A stretch of 64,000 nt of DNA from Rhizobium bangladeshense (GTDB taxonomy: Bacteria > Pseudomonadota > Alphaproteobacteria > Rhizobiales > Rhizobiaceae). The notes beneath the pieces are model-generated. The model ran no database searches, was not told the origin of the DNA, and was given only the letters and a program-made list of their open reading frames with translations. A program made the position numbers and the translations under genes. This document shows positions 8,205-16,987 of this stretch, piece after piece. Each line of letters opens with the position of its first letter. The stretch's first letter is position 1. The stretch lies in the NCBI RefSeq assembly GCF_001662075.1, contig NZ_LYPL01000002.1, forward strand, positions 620,001 to 684,000, given 5' to 3'.

Positions 8205-8792
8205 TTGGATAACGATCTTCGTTTCGAGCCGGTGACGGCGGAACGCTGGCGGGATTTCGAAACCCTGTTCGGGCCGCAGGGCGCTTTCTACAATTGCTGG
8301 TGCGTGGCGCTGCGTCTGCCCCATGCGGTGAGGACGAAAATGGCGGGCGACGAGCGCAAGGCGCATATGCGGGAGCGGATCGAGGCAGGGCCGCCGCCGG
8401 GCATCCTCTGTTATGACGGTGGCGAGCCCGTCGCCTGGGTGCAGGTCGGGCCACGCCACGACGTGCCGCAGTTCAACTCGCCGCGCACGGTTTCGCGGCC
8501 GCTGGAAGAGGGCGATGCGCATGATCCGTCGATCTGGGCCGTCAGCTGCTTCTTCCTGCTGCCCAGGCTGCGCGGCAAGGGAATGAGCCATCGGCTGCTC
8601 GCCGGCGCGGTCGATCTCGCCAGGCGCCAGGGCGCACGGCTGCTGGAAGCCTGTCCGATCGACCACGTGAAGCAGTCGAAATCCGTGACGCTCTGCATCG
8701 GTTCGACAGCGATCTTTGATGCCGCCGGGTTCGAGACTGTGGCAAGGCGCAAGGACGGGCGGCCGCTCATGCGGCTGGAATTGCGCGACTGA
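8205..8792 (+). CDS. GNAT-family N-acetyltransferase
   Basis: A 195-residue protein of the GNAT acetyl-CoA-dependent acyltransferase type. The acetyl-CoA-binding region is visible as FFLLPRLRGKGMSHRLLAGA, a strand followed by an (R/Q)-x-x-G-x-G/A-like pyrophosphate loop. Substrate is unknown. Two in-frame TTG codons compete as start: 8199 is only two bases from the GGGGGAG ribosome binding site, whereas 8205 is eight bases from it, so I prefer 8205. It diverges from dinB and its 3' end overlaps the convergent HAD gene by 26 bases. Confidence 0.75.
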   Translation: MDNDLRFEPVTAERWRDFETLFGPQGAFYNCWCVALRLPHAVRTKMAGDERKAHMRERIEAGPPPGILCYDGGEPVAWVQVGPRHDVPQFNSPRTVSRPLEEGDAHDPSIWAVSCFFLLPRLRGKGMSHRLLAGAVDLARRQGARLLEACPIDHVKQSKSVTLCIGSTAIFDAAGFETVARRKDGRPLMRLELRD

Positions 8793-9435
8793 ACGCGCCG
8801 GAAAGGAAATGCGCCTCGATCAGTTCAGCGGCATGCGCCCAGTCGATGGCGCGGGTGATGTCGTCGGCGGCTGGCGGCGCGAAACGATGGACCGGTGAAT
8901 CCGGCATCAGATGAATGAGCAGGCAATCGGCCACGTGTTCCCTGACGGAATGCAGATTGTGCGCCATATCGTCGATAAAGGCGACGGGAAAGGAGCGGCT
9001 GGCATGCAACGCGTGAACGATCGGCCCCTTGGGCTGCTCGGTGGCAAGCAGCGGAAAGACCAGACCGGCGCGGTCCAGCAGGCGGCGGCGCTGATCCTGG
9101 AACCGTGGCGGCATCGCCGTCAGGAAAAGGATATCGGCCGCCTGCGACAGCCGGCCGAGCGTGTCGACGACGTGGTCGACCGGCGTCTGCCACAGTTCCT
9201 GCGCTTCGAAAAACTCTTCGATCAGCCGGCTGACCTGGTTGCCCTCGATCTCCGCACCGTCCGCTGTCGAGATGATGTTGCCGTGCAGCCGGAACGATCG
9301 CGGCAGGAACTCATGACCCAGGCTTTGAAGGAAAAGCTGGAACGGATCGATGAACTGCAGCACCACATCGTCGACGTCACAGACGATCAGCGGCCGCTCG
9401 CCGAGGCGGATCTGCGAAATATCGAGGTCGGCCAC
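8767..9435 (-). CDS. HAD-like hydrolase
   Basis: A 222-residue protein with haloacid-dehalogenase motifs: DVDD at residues 20-23 (motif I nucleophile region, Asp20 and Asp22), FLTAMP (motif II Thr), a Lys in TEQPKGP (motif III) and FIDDMAHN (motif IV acidic pair). It probably hydrolyses a phosphate ester; substrate unknown. The GTG start lies two bases after the TGA of the upstream DUF3572 gene (TGAGCGTG), so the two are translationally linked. Its 3' end overlaps the convergent GNAT gene. Confidence 0.75.
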   Translation of the reverse strand: MADLDISQIRLGERPLIVCDVDDVVLQFIDPFQLFLQSLGHEFLPRSFRLHGNIISTADGAEIEGNQVSRLIEEFFEAQELWQTPVDHVVDTLGRLSQAADILFLTAMPPRFQDQRRRLLDRAGLVFPLLATEQPKGPIVHALHASRSFPVAFIDDMAHNLHSVREHVADCLLIHLMPDSPVHRFAPPAADDITRAIDWAHAAELIEAHFLSGAFSRAIPAA

Positions 9436-9437
9436 GC

Positions 9438-9746
9438 TCAGTATTCCCCGGAATCGAGACCCGGCGAGGAGAAGTGCCGCCAGGCGGCGGTCACCGTCTC
9501 CGGGCTGAGGCCGCTCGCCGCGCAGAAGGCCATCGCCGTCGGTTCGTGGTTCATCAGGAAATCCATCATGCCGGAGAGGAAGCCCGGATCGTTGACGGCG
9601 CCGCGCACCTGTTCCGGCGCCACGCCGGTGAGCGCGAGGAAGCGGCCGAACATGTCGGGATCGTCGGCAAGCCAGCCGAGTACGGCGATCGCCGTCTCGT
9701 GCGGGTCGGCCGCCAGTTGTTTCGAAGTCTTGAAGTTGCTTTGCAT
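9438..9746 (-). CDS. DUF3572-family protein
   Basis: A 102-residue soluble, mostly helical protein that I recognise as the alphaproteobacterial DUF3572 family (AIAVLGWLADDPDMFGRFL, then FLMNHEPTAMAFC). Function is unknown. It is the first gene of a two-gene unit with the HAD hydrolase and diverges from divK, a context common in Rhizobiales. No catalytic motif, signal peptide or membrane segment is visible. Confidence 0.8.
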   Translation of the reverse strand: MQSNFKTSKQLAADPHETAIAVLGWLADDPDMFGRFLALTGVAPEQVRGAVNDPGFLSGMMDFLMNHEPTAMAFCAASGLSPETVTAAWRHFSSPGLDSGEY

Positions 9747-9879
9747 TTCGAGGGGTAAGTTACCTTTTCTTCAACCAAATACCGCTAGCGTGCGCTATCG
9801 GTTTCACGGAGCTCTTCATCCGCATGTGTCTTTCTCATGGGACGAACCGCTGCGCGAACGGACGTAGGGACAGCTTGTC

Positions 9880-10251
9880 ATGCCCAAACAGGTGATGATT
9901 GTAGAAGATAACGAGCTTAACATGAAGCTCTTTCGCGACCTCATCGAGGCGTCCGGCTATACCACGATCCAGACGCGAAACGGCATGGAGGCGCTCGATC
10001 TGGCGCGCAAACATCGCCCCGACCTCATCCTCATGGATATCCAGCTTCCCGAGGTCTCTGGCCTGGAAGTCACCAAATGGCTGAAGGAAGACGACGAGCT
10101 GCACGTGATTCCCGTTATCGCCGTCACGGCTTTCGCGATGAAGGGCGACGAGGAGCGGATCCGCCAGGGCGGCTGCGAGGCCTATGTTTCCAAGCCGATC
10201 TCGGTTCCGAAATTCATCGAGACGATCAAGACCTATCTGGGCGATGCCTGA
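9880..10251 (+). CDS. divK: Single-domain response regulator DivK
   Basis: A 123-residue stand-alone receiver domain with the acidic pocket Glu9-Asp10, phosphoacceptor Asp53 (LILMDIQLP), the Thr/Ala switch (VTAFA) and Lys in SKPI. There is no output domain. In Caulobacter and rhizobia, DivK is phosphorylated by DivJ and dephosphorylated by PleC, and controls CtrA activity through DivL and CckA, setting cell polarity and division. The gene sits 18 bases upstream of pleD, the same pairing as in Caulobacter. AGGGACAG precedes the ATG. Confidence 0.95.
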   Translation: MPKQVMIVEDNELNMKLFRDLIEASGYTTIQTRNGMEALDLARKHRPDLILMDIQLPEVSGLEVTKWLKEDDELHVIPVIAVTAFAMKGDEERIRQGGCEAYVSKPISVPKFIETIKTYLGDA

Positions 10252-10269
10252 CGCATCGGAAAGACGCTT

Positions 10270-11643
10270 ATGACTGCGCGAATACTGGTGGTTGACGATA
10301 TTCCGGCCAACGTGAAGCTGCTCGAAGCGCGGCTGCTCGCGGAGTATTTCGACGTGATGACCGCCGCCGACGGCCACGAGGCGCTGGCAATCTGCGAGCG
10401 CAATCAGGTCGATCTGATCCTGCTCGACATCATGATGCCCGGCATCGATGGTTTCGAGGTCTGCGAGCGGCTGAAGGCCAGCCAGAAGACCGCCCATATC
10501 CCCGTCGTCATGGTCACAGCACTCGACCAGCCGGCCGATCGCGTGCGTGGTCTGAAGGCCGGCGCCGACGATTTCCTCACCAAACCGGTCAATGATCTGC
10601 AGCTGATCTCGCGGGTAAAGAGCCTGCTGCGGCTGAAGACGTTGAGCGATGAGCTGCGCATCCGCGCCGACACCGCCCATACGATGGGCATGGGTGACCT
10701 GATGCGGGCAGGCGAGGGCCGCTCCGACGAGGCCGGCCATGTGCTGCTGGTCGATGGCCGCGCCAATTCGCAGGAACGAATCGTTAGGGCGCTGAAGCCC
10801 GTGGCCGATGTGCTCGCCCTCTCCGATCCGCAGGCAGCTCTTTTCGAAGCAGCCGAGAACGTCTTCGACCTCGTCATCGTCAACGCCAATTTCGACGATT
10901 ACGATCCGCTTCGTCTCTGCTCGCAATTGCGATCGCTGGAGCGCACACGCTTCCTGCCGATCCTGATCATCACCGAGCAGGGGGCTGACGAGATGGTCGT
11001 GCGCGCCCTCGATCTCGGCGTCAACGATTACATCATCCGTCCCGTCGATCCGAACGAGCTGGTCGCCCGCAGCCTGACGCAGATCCGTCGCAAGCGCTAT
11101 AACGACCGTCTGCGCGCCAGCGTCAAGCAGACGATCGAGCTTGCTGTGACCGACCCCCTGACCGGACTTTACAACAGGCGCTATCTCGACAATCACCTGA
11201 GCGTGCTCTTCAATCGCTCGATGGCGCGGGGCCGTCCGCTTTCGGTGCTGATCACAGATATCGACCGTTTCAAGCAGGTGAATGACACTTACGGCCATGA
11301 CGGCGGCGACGAAGTCCTGCGCGAATTCGCAAACCGCGTCCGTTCGACCATCCGCGGCGCCGATCTCGCCTGCCGCTACGGCGGGGAAGAGTTCGTCGTT
11401 GCCATGCCGGACACATCGCCGGAAGTGGCCGCCGCTGTCGCCGAGCGCTTGCGCGCTGCGGTCGAGAGCGCCCCTTTCATGCTGAAGCACTCCGGAGAAG
11501 CGCTGAACGTCACCGCTTCCTTCGGCCTCGCCTCTCGGATTGGCTCGGTGCTGACCCCGGACCAGCTGATGAAGCAGGCCGATCTTGCTCTTTACGAGGC
11601 CAAGAATACTGGCCGCAATCGTGTGGTTGCCGCCGCTGCCTGA
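10270..11643 (+). CDS. pleD: Response regulator / diguanylate cyclase PleD
   Basis: A 457-residue REC-REC-GGDEF protein that makes cyclic di-GMP. The first receiver has phosphoacceptor Asp53 (LILLDIMMP); the second (about residues 155-270) is a degenerate adaptor. The GGDEF domain has the active-site GGEEF at 371-375 and the inhibitory-site RxxD (RGAD, 362-365) just before it, so product inhibition is expected. In the family, phosphorylation drives dimerisation at the pole and promotes the motile-to-sessile switch. It is co-transcribed with divK and followed by a terminator-like hairpin at 11650. Confidence 0.95.
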   Translation: MTARILVVDDIPANVKLLEARLLAEYFDVMTAADGHEALAICERNQVDLILLDIMMPGIDGFEVCERLKASQKTAHIPVVMVTALDQPADRVRGLKAGADDFLTKPVNDLQLISRVKSLLRLKTLSDELRIRADTAHTMGMGDLMRAGEGRSDEAGHVLLVDGRANSQERIVRALKPVADVLALSDPQAALFEAAENVFDLVIVNANFDDYDPLRLCSQLRSLERTRFLPILIITEQGADEMVVRALDLGVNDYIIRPVDPNELVARSLTQIRRKRYNDRLRASVKQTIELAVTDPLTGLYNRRYLDNHLSVLFNRSMARGRPLSVLITDIDRFKQVNDTYGHDGGDEVLREFANRVRSTIRGADLACRYGGEEFVVAMPDTSPEVAAAVAERLRAAVESAPFMLKHSGEALNVTASFGLASRIGSVLTPDQLMKQADLALYEAKNTGRNRVVAAAA

Positions 11644-11649
11644 CGAATC

Positions 11650-11682
11650 ACCCGCACGCTTTACGGCCATTTGCGGGTTTTC
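11650..11682 (+). terminator. Terminator after divK-pleD
   Basis: ACCCGCA (11650-11656) pairs with TGCGGGT (11672-11678) and is followed by TTTCC, seven bases after the pleD stop. The stem is short and the T-run brief, so efficiency is uncertain. Confidence 0.55.
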
Positions 11683-12110
11683 CACTGCCGTAAGCGAATT
11701 ATTACCCGATTTTTAAGCTTCGCCCACGCGACGCAGGCCGAAAATTTCGCAACTTGCTAGCCCAAAAATGGACTCCAGGCGTTGCTGTGGATAACGGCGG
11801 AGTGCGACAGTTTCTGGAATGACGGGCGGCGCTCGGAATGAAATGGGGACTATAAAAGAATGTCTGCTGACAAGAGGGTCAAATAGAGTGCGGCGGCGTC
11901 ACCTCACGTAAGGGGAGGGGCGGTTTAAGTTATTAAGTTATATTGTCGAATTTCTTCTCGGCGTTCGGCACTAGGCTTCCGAGGCAAGCAGAGGCGTCAA
12001 ATCTTTGTGTGTGCCAAAACTGGACTTTTAACCATAGAATCAAGCTGAGAAAATTCATCATTAAGAATTTGTTGATTTTCTTTCATTTCTGCGCAAATTA
12101 TCGGCTTCAT
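11683..12110. other. Non-coding part of the pleD-rpmG interval
   Basis: No convincing ORF on either strand. The stretch holds one perfect DnaA-box match TGTGGATAA at 11786-11794, an extended TATAAAAG-like element near 11852, a TTAACCAT half-site resembling a CtrA motif near 12028, and a markedly AT-rich part from about 11930 to 12110. The AT-rich part could carry the promoter of the RNA candidate that follows. None of these sites is supported by a partner site. Confidence 0.4.
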
Positions 12111-12114
12111 AACA

Positions 12115-12300
12115 GAAGCGCTCCCATGGAGGAGCGGTCCGATACCCCATGATGCTCAGGTCCGCCGCATCTCCTGGGTCGTGGGGTCGGTCGGCTAGTA
12201 GGCAAGTCATAACGGTTCCTCGTGCCGTTTTGCATGCTGGCCGACCCCCTTTCAGGAAAACGCCGTCACTTCCCGAAGATGGAAGGGCGGCGTTTCTTGT
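12115..12300 (+). ncRNA. Candidate structured small RNA between pleD and rpmG
   Basis: Three consecutive hairpins: CGCTCC/GGAGCG (12119-12136); a long stem GGGGTCGG (12183-12190) with CCGACCCC (12241-12248), extended inward with wobble pairs and capped by AACGG/CCGTT (12211-12229); and a terminator-like hairpin AACGCCG (12259-12265) with CGGCGTT (12288-12294) followed by TCTTGTTT. No ORF explains it. The order of folded body then terminator suggests a plus-strand small RNA of roughly 180 bases. I do not recognise it as 6S, SRP, tmRNA or RNase P RNA. The strand is inferred from the slightly better T-run. Confidence 0.45.
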
Positions 12301-12339
12301 TTGCGCTATCATCTCTCAAACGCGGTCGTTCCGGACAAT

Positions 12340-12373
12340 AAAAAACGCGCAACCCGAAGGCGCGCGCTTTTTT
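12340..12373 (-). terminator. Terminator of rpmG (A/T-flanked on both sides)
   Basis: On the minus strand an A-run and GC stem (GCGCG...CGCG) close on a short loop and end in TTTTTT. On the plus strand the same element ends in TTTTTTG. It lies 22 bases beyond the rpmG stop and could stop transcription from both directions. Confidence 0.75.
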
Positions 12374-12395
12374 GAAATCCGTCAGGCCAAGTGAT

Positions 12396-12563
12396 TTACT
12401 TGATCTTGGTTTCCTTGAACTCGACATGCTTCTTAGCAATCGGGTCATACTTCGTCTTCGTCATCTTGTCCGTCATCGTACGGCTGTTCTTCGTCGTGAC
12501 GTAGAAGAAACCGGTGTCGGCTGTCGACAGCAGCTTGATCTTGATTGTTGTAGCCTTGGCCAT
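12396..12563 (-). CDS. rpmG: 50S ribosomal protein L33
   Basis: A 55-residue ORF reading [20 protein letters not shown] at its start, followed by the VTTKNSR and [14 protein letters not shown] segments typical of bacterial L33. L33 sits near the E site of the large subunit. This form lacks the CxxC zinc ribbon pairs, so it is the zinc-independent type usual in proteobacteria. AAAGGCAGGACG precedes the ATG. It is a single gene between its own terminator and the MFS transporter gene 93 bases upstream, a conserved rhizobial arrangement. Confidence 0.95.
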   Translation of the reverse strand: MAKATTIKIKLLSTADTGFFYVTTKNSRTMTDKMTKTKYDPIAKKHVEFKETKIK

Positions 12564-12656
12564 GGTCGTCCTGCCTTTAAGAAAATGAAAGCCGTGGAAG
12601 CCGGATGGGGCTCCACGGCAAATTCTGGCGCGAAACTACGAATCCCGCCCGAAAAG

Positions 12657-13841
12657 TCAAGTCCGTTTTCGAATGAACATCAATCTGATGCCGGAAAGCA
12701 TGGCGTAAAAGCCGAAGAAGGCGGCAATCGCCCAGGCGAAACCGTTATTTCCGGCCACATCGATCGCTGCGCCGATCGCCTGCGGCCCGGCTACGGTTCC
12801 CATCGCATAACAGAAGACGAAGGCGGCATTGGCCGCAGCAAGGTCGGAACCGGTCAGACGCGAGCCGAGATGGCTGAGGCCGACCGTATAGAGGCCGGAG
12901 ACGCAGCCGCCCCAGAAAAGCAGGAGCCCGGCCATCAGCAGCCAGTTGTCGACCAGCAACGGCAGCATCATCGAGCCGATGAAGCCCATCAGCGCCATGC
13001 CGGCCAGAAGCGGCCGCTTGTCGGGGATGCGGTCCGAAAGCAGGCCGAGCGGTATCTGAAAGATGACGTTGCCGACGCCCATCATGGTCAGCAGAAGTGC
13101 TGCCTGCGATTCGGTAAAATGGGCGCGCACGGCAAAGATTGGGAAGAGCGACAGCCCGCCGGCTTCGACGGCGCCGAAGATGAAAACGGCCGCCGTCGCC
13201 GTCGGAACCAGGAACACGTAGCGCATGAAATGCAGCTCCGGCTTTTCCTCGAGCACCGGGCTTTCGTACCGGGCGATGAAGATCGGAATGGCGGCAAGCA
13301 GGATGGCGCCGGCGCCGACCAGGAACGGGAGGATGCCGTCGCTGCCGAGCAACGAAAAGAGCAGCGGCCCGGCGGCAAAGCCCAGGGAAAGCACGGTCGC
13401 ATAAATACCGAGAACGAATCCGCGCTTGGACGGCGGCGAGGCGGCGTTGATCCAGAATTCGGAGAGGATGAACAGCGTCGTCGTTGCGCCGTGGAAGGCG
13501 AAACGCAGCGGAAACCACATCCAGAAATCCTGGGCATAGTAGAAACCGAGCGCGCTCAGCGCTGAAATCACCACAGCCCAAAGCATTGTCGGCGCAACAC
13601 CGTATATATGCGCGAGCTTGGTGGTAACGGGCGCCGCGGCCATCGCCGCAATGCCTGCCATCGCCGTATTGAGCCCGATCAGGGTCGATGAGATGCCGCG
13701 TTTTTCGAGGATGATGCTGAGCAGCGGAAGCCCGAGACCGATTGCGATACCGACGGCTGATATCGACGAGATGGCTGCCACCAGAGAAGGCCAATGGATT
13801 TCTTCGAGATCGCCCGGTGTGCCGTTTCTCGGCTGAGACAT
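12657..13841 (-). CDS. Major facilitator superfamily transporter
   Basis: A 394-residue membrane protein with about 12 hydrophobic segments, the first starting near residue 20 after a short polar N-terminus. The loop after the second helix and the duplicated six-helix halves are as expected for MFS drug/sugar permeases of the YcaD/YfkF-like group. Substrate cannot be predicted. The gene is transcribed towards rpmG, 93 bases apart, with no clear terminator between, so some read-through into rpmG is possible. Confidence 0.85.
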   Translation of the reverse strand: MSQPRNGTPGDLEEIHWPSLVAAISSISAVGIAIGLGLPLLSIILEKRGISSTLIGLNTAMAGIAAMAAAPVTTKLAHIYGVAPTMLWAVVISALSALGFYYAQDFWMWFPLRFAFHGATTTLFILSEFWINAASPPSKRGFVLGIYATVLSLGFAAGPLLFSLLGSDGILPFLVGAGAILLAAIPIFIARYESPVLEEKPELHFMRYVFLVPTATAAVFIFGAVEAGGLSLFPIFAVRAHFTESQAALLLTMMGVGNVIFQIPLGLLSDRIPDKRPLLAGMALMGFIGSMMLPLLVDNWLLMAGLLLFWGGCVSGLYTVGLSHLGSRLTGSDLAAANAAFVFCYAMGTVAGPQAIGAAIDVAGNNGFAWAIAAFFGFYAMLSGIRLMFIRKRT

Positions 13842-14096
13842 TTATCCATCCTTAGAAAGCTTCGCGAGCGAATCGGCCGGTCGCTTCGCATAGAAAGACA
13901 CGGGCGTGCCAAATCCCAGTGACGAGCAGCGTTTCGCAGTATTTCCGATGTGAGTGACCGCCTGCGGAATGTAAAGCCTGTTCAGACAAGAAAAGCTTAC
14001 CATGTCAAGTCGTTGAGGATCGACGACGCCCGCGTTCGGTAGTGGTCGGTGGAGGGCAGCCACTACACGTTAAATATGTCTGGAAGGTGAAGGCAT

Positions 14097-14549
14097 TCAA
14101 TCCGGCCGTCGCGGAAGGTCGTAATCATCGTGGTCATCGCTCTCCCCACCGAAACCGTGCATGCGCAGCGCCCACTGCAGGCCGATGACGCCGCCTTTGA
14201 TCGGCTGGATCGAGGCAAGCGCGGTGACGACGGTGATCGGCGCCCAGATGGCGAGATGAACCCATACCGGTAGAACGAAAGTCATGTCAGTCAACATGTA
14301 GCCACCGACCAGGACATGGCCGAGGACGAGGATGACGATATAGGGCGGCAGGTCGTCCGCGCGATGATGATGCATCGCCTCGCCGCAGGCAGCGCAGTGA
14401 TCGACCGGTTTCAGGAAAGCGCGAAAGAGCTTGCCGTCGCCGCAGGCCGGACAGCGGTTCATCAGCCCGCGCAGGATCGAGCGCCGGAGCGGACGTTCGA
14501 TCTCGGGCGTGCCCCCGTAGCGGACCGTTGGATCGGTCTGGGTTCCCAT
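14097..14549 (-). CDS. DUF983-family membrane protein
   Basis: A 150-residue protein with an N-terminal zinc-ribbon-like pair, CPACGDG and CAACGE about 20 residues apart, and two hydrophobic segments (YIVILVLGHVLVGGYML and VHLAIWAPITVVTALASI). This is the DUF983 layout; function unknown, though members often sit near cytochrome oxidase assembly genes in other bacteria. I start at ATG 14549, preceded by AAAAGGAAC, rather than at an upstream in-frame codon. It lies 64 bases downstream of rnr and probably shares its transcript. Confidence 0.85.
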   Translation of the reverse strand: MGTQTDPTVRYGGTPEIERPLRRSILRGLMNRCPACGDGKLFRAFLKPVDHCAACGEAMHHHRADDLPPYIVILVLGHVLVGGYMLTDMTFVLPVWVHLAIWAPITVVTALASIQPIKGGVIGLQWALRMHGFGGESDDHDDYDLPRRPD

Positions 14550-14613
14550 CGCATGTTCCTTTTCAGCCCGAAGGCGTAGGGCTCCTGAATGAGGCTCGAT
14601 GCCGTGAGATGCA

Positions 14614-16986
14614 TTAACGCCGTCCGCGCGGCGGCCTCGTGCCGGGTTTCTTGCGGACCTGGCCTCTGTCGCGGCGGCCGGCCTTATGGAAAGAGCGCAC
14701 CGCCGTCGGCATCTCGCGTCCCTCACTCAGCATTTCGAAACGCAACGCGCCGGCAAGCGGAATCGCCTCGGCAAGCTTCACGGTAACGCTGTCGCCGAGC
14801 CGATAGCCGAGCCCCGTGCGTTCACCCGAGAGCGCCTGATGCGCCTCGTCGTAGATGAAGTAGTCGCTGCCGAGCGTTGATATAGGGACGAAACCATCGG
14901 CGCCATAGTCCGGCAGAGCGATGAAAAGCCCGGATTTCGTCACCCCCGAGACACGGCCCGCAAATTCTTCGCCGACCCGGGTGCTCAAGTGATGGGCGAT
15001 CAGCCGGTCGATGGTCTCGCGCTCGGCCGCCATCGCCCGGCGCTCGAAGGTCGAAATTTCCGCGGCGATATCGTCGAGAGCGGCTTCTTCGTCCGGCGTG
15101 ATGCCGCCCTCGCCGAAGCCGAGCGAGCCGACGAGCGCCCGATGCACGATGAGATCGGCGTAGCGGCGAATCGGTGAGGTGAAGTGGGCGTACTTCATCA
15201 GGTTGAGGCCGAAATGGCCGATATTCTCGGGGCTGTAGATCGCCTGGCTCTGCGAGCGCAGCACCATCTCGTTGACCATGGTCTGGTGCGCCGTGCCCTC
15301 CGCCTTCGCCAGAATGCCGTTGAAGCTGTTGGCGCGCACGTTGCCGCCTTTGGCGAGCGAGATGCCGAGGGTCGCCAGGAACTCGCGCAGGACTTCCTGC
15401 TTGGCAAGCGTCGGGCCGTCGTGGATGCGGTAGACCAGGGCCTGGCGCTTCTTTTCAAGCGTCTCGGCGGCGGCGACGTTCGCCTGGATCATCATCTCCT
15501 CGATCAGCTTGTGCGCGTCGAGCCGCGGCGGCACGAAGACACGATCGACCGTGCCGTCGGGCTTCAGCAGGATCTTGCGTTCCGGCATGTCGAGTTCCAG
15601 CGGCTGACGCCGGTCGCGTCCGCGCTTCATCACCTCGTAGGCGTGCCAGAGCGGCTTCAGGATCGGCTCGAGCATCGGTCCGGTCTTGTCGTCCGGATTG
15701 CCGTCGATCGCCGCCTGCGCCTGCTGGTAGGAAAGCTTGGCGGCGCTCTTCATCATGATGCGATGAAACGTATGGCCGATCTTGCGGCCTTCGCCGGAGA
15801 AGCGCATGCGCACCGCAAGCGCTGGGCGGTCGACGCCTTCCTTCAGCGAGCAGAGATCGTTGGAGATGCGCTCCGGCAGCATCGGCACGACCCGATCCGG
15901 GAAATAGACCGAGTTGCCGCGCTTCAGGGCCTCCCGGTCGAGCGGCGAATTGGGCCGGACATACCAGGAGACGTCGGCGATCGCGACGGTGACAATGACG
16001 CCGCCGGGATTGTCGGGGGAGGGGTCGAGCTCGGCATAGACGGCGTCGTCATGGTCCTTGGCGTCGGCCGGATCGATGGTGATCAGCGGCACGTCGCGCC
16101 AGTCCTCACGATGCGACATCGTCGCCGGTTTTGCTGCTTCCGCCTCGGCCATCACGGCGGGGGGAAAGATATGCGGGATGCCGTGGGCATGGATGGCGAT
16201 CATCGAGATCGCCTTTTCCGAGCCGACGGAGCCGACGACGGAGAGAACCTTGGCGCGCGGCAGGCCGAAGCGGCCGAGCCGGGCGATTTCGATCTCGACC
16301 AAGTCGCCATCCGCAGCACCACCGGTGAAATCGGGATCGATCACCATCTCCTCGCCGCGCCGCTCGATTGGCAGCAGGCGGCCGCCTCCGCCGGGCGCCG
16401 TGCGGAAGACCCCCATCGAGGCGCCGCGGCGCCTGTCGATCACCTTGATGATCCGCGCCGTATAGGCCGGACCGCCGCGATCGACGGCCGGGAAGATCTT
16501 CGCCAGGATACGGTCGCCGAGGCCGGCGACGGGCGCCTTGCCCTTGCCCTGGCGGCCTGCCGGCGATTGCTGGCGGATAGCGACGGCAGGCGCGACACCT
16601 TGCTCCTCGGGCCATTCCGCCGGCCGGCCGATGAGGTCGCCGTCCTTGTCGCGCGTGGTGATATCGAGAACGGTGACGGGCGGAAGGGCGCCGGGACGGA
16701 TGAGCGACTTGCGGCTCTTCTGCAGCATGCCTTCCTGTTCGAGCTCCTGCAGCAGATGCTTGAGCTCGACGCGGCTGTCGCCCTTCAGCCCGAAGGCCTT
16801 GGCGAGTTCACGCTTCGAGGCCTTCTGCGGATGATCGGCGATGAAGCGCAGGATCACCTCGCGCGAGGGCAGCGCGCCATGGACAATGTTCAGCGGCTCG
16901 ACAGCGGGAGCATCCTTGCCTGTGCGGCCGATCTTGCCCGGGCGCTTGCCCGCAGGGTTCGTTCTGTCGCGCGGTATCCTGCTCAC
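14614..16986 (-). CDS. rnr: Ribonuclease R
   Basis: A 790-residue 3'-to-5' exoribonuclease of the RNB family that degrades structured RNA. It has a winged-helix N-terminus (SREVILRFIADHPQKASKRELAKAFG), cold-shock-like segments, the RNB catalytic core with DPADAKDHDDAVYAELD metal ligands, and a C-terminal S1 domain followed by a basic tail rich in Arg and Lys. The start is GTG 16986, two bases after the topA stop (TGAGGTG). The reading frame is open for another 150 bases into topA, but that part is a low-complexity shadow of the topA tail. Translational coupling to topA is likely. Confidence 0.93.
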   Translation of the reverse strand: MSRIPRDRTNPAGKRPGKIGRTGKDAPAVEPLNIVHGALPSREVILRFIADHPQKASKRELAKAFGLKGDSRVELKHLLQELEQEGMLQKSRKSLIRPGALPPVTVLDITTRDKDGDLIGRPAEWPEEQGVAPAVAIRQQSPAGRQGKGKAPVAGLGDRILAKIFPAVDRGGPAYTARIIKVIDRRRGASMGVFRTAPGGGGRLLPIERRGEEMVIDPDFTGGAADGDLVEIEIARLGRFGLPRAKVLSVVGSVGSEKAISMIAIHAHGIPHIFPPAVMAEAEAAKPATMSHREDWRDVPLITIDPADAKDHDDAVYAELDPSPDNPGGVIVTVAIADVSWYVRPNSPLDREALKRGNSVYFPDRVVPMLPERISNDLCSLKEGVDRPALAVRMRFSGEGRKIGHTFHRIMMKSAAKLSYQQAQAAIDGNPDDKTGPMLEPILKPLWHAYEVMKRGRDRRQPLELDMPERKILLKPDGTVDRVFVPPRLDAHKLIEEMMIQANVAAAETLEKKRQALVYRIHDGPTLAKQEVLREFLATLGISLAKGGNVRANSFNGILAKAEGTAHQTMVNEMVLRSQSQAIYSPENIGHFGLNLMKYAHFTSPIRRYADLIVHRALVGSLGFGEGGITPDEEAALDDIAAEISTFERRAMAAERETIDRLIAHHLSTRVGEEFAGRVSGVTKSGLFIALPDYGADGFVPISTLGSDYFIYDEAHQALSGERTGLGYRLGDSVTVKLAEAIPLAGALRFEMLSEGREMPTAVRSFHKAGRRDRGQVRKKPGTRPPRGRR

Positions 16987-16987
16987 C

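Noticed and set aside
11786..11794. Replication origin
   Set aside because: One DnaA box only, and no hemE, parAB, dnaA or AT-rich unwinding cluster nearby.
13842..14063. 73-codon minus-strand frame upstream of the MFS gene
   Set aside because: No ribosome site, no domain or membrane segment, and composition unlike its neighbours.
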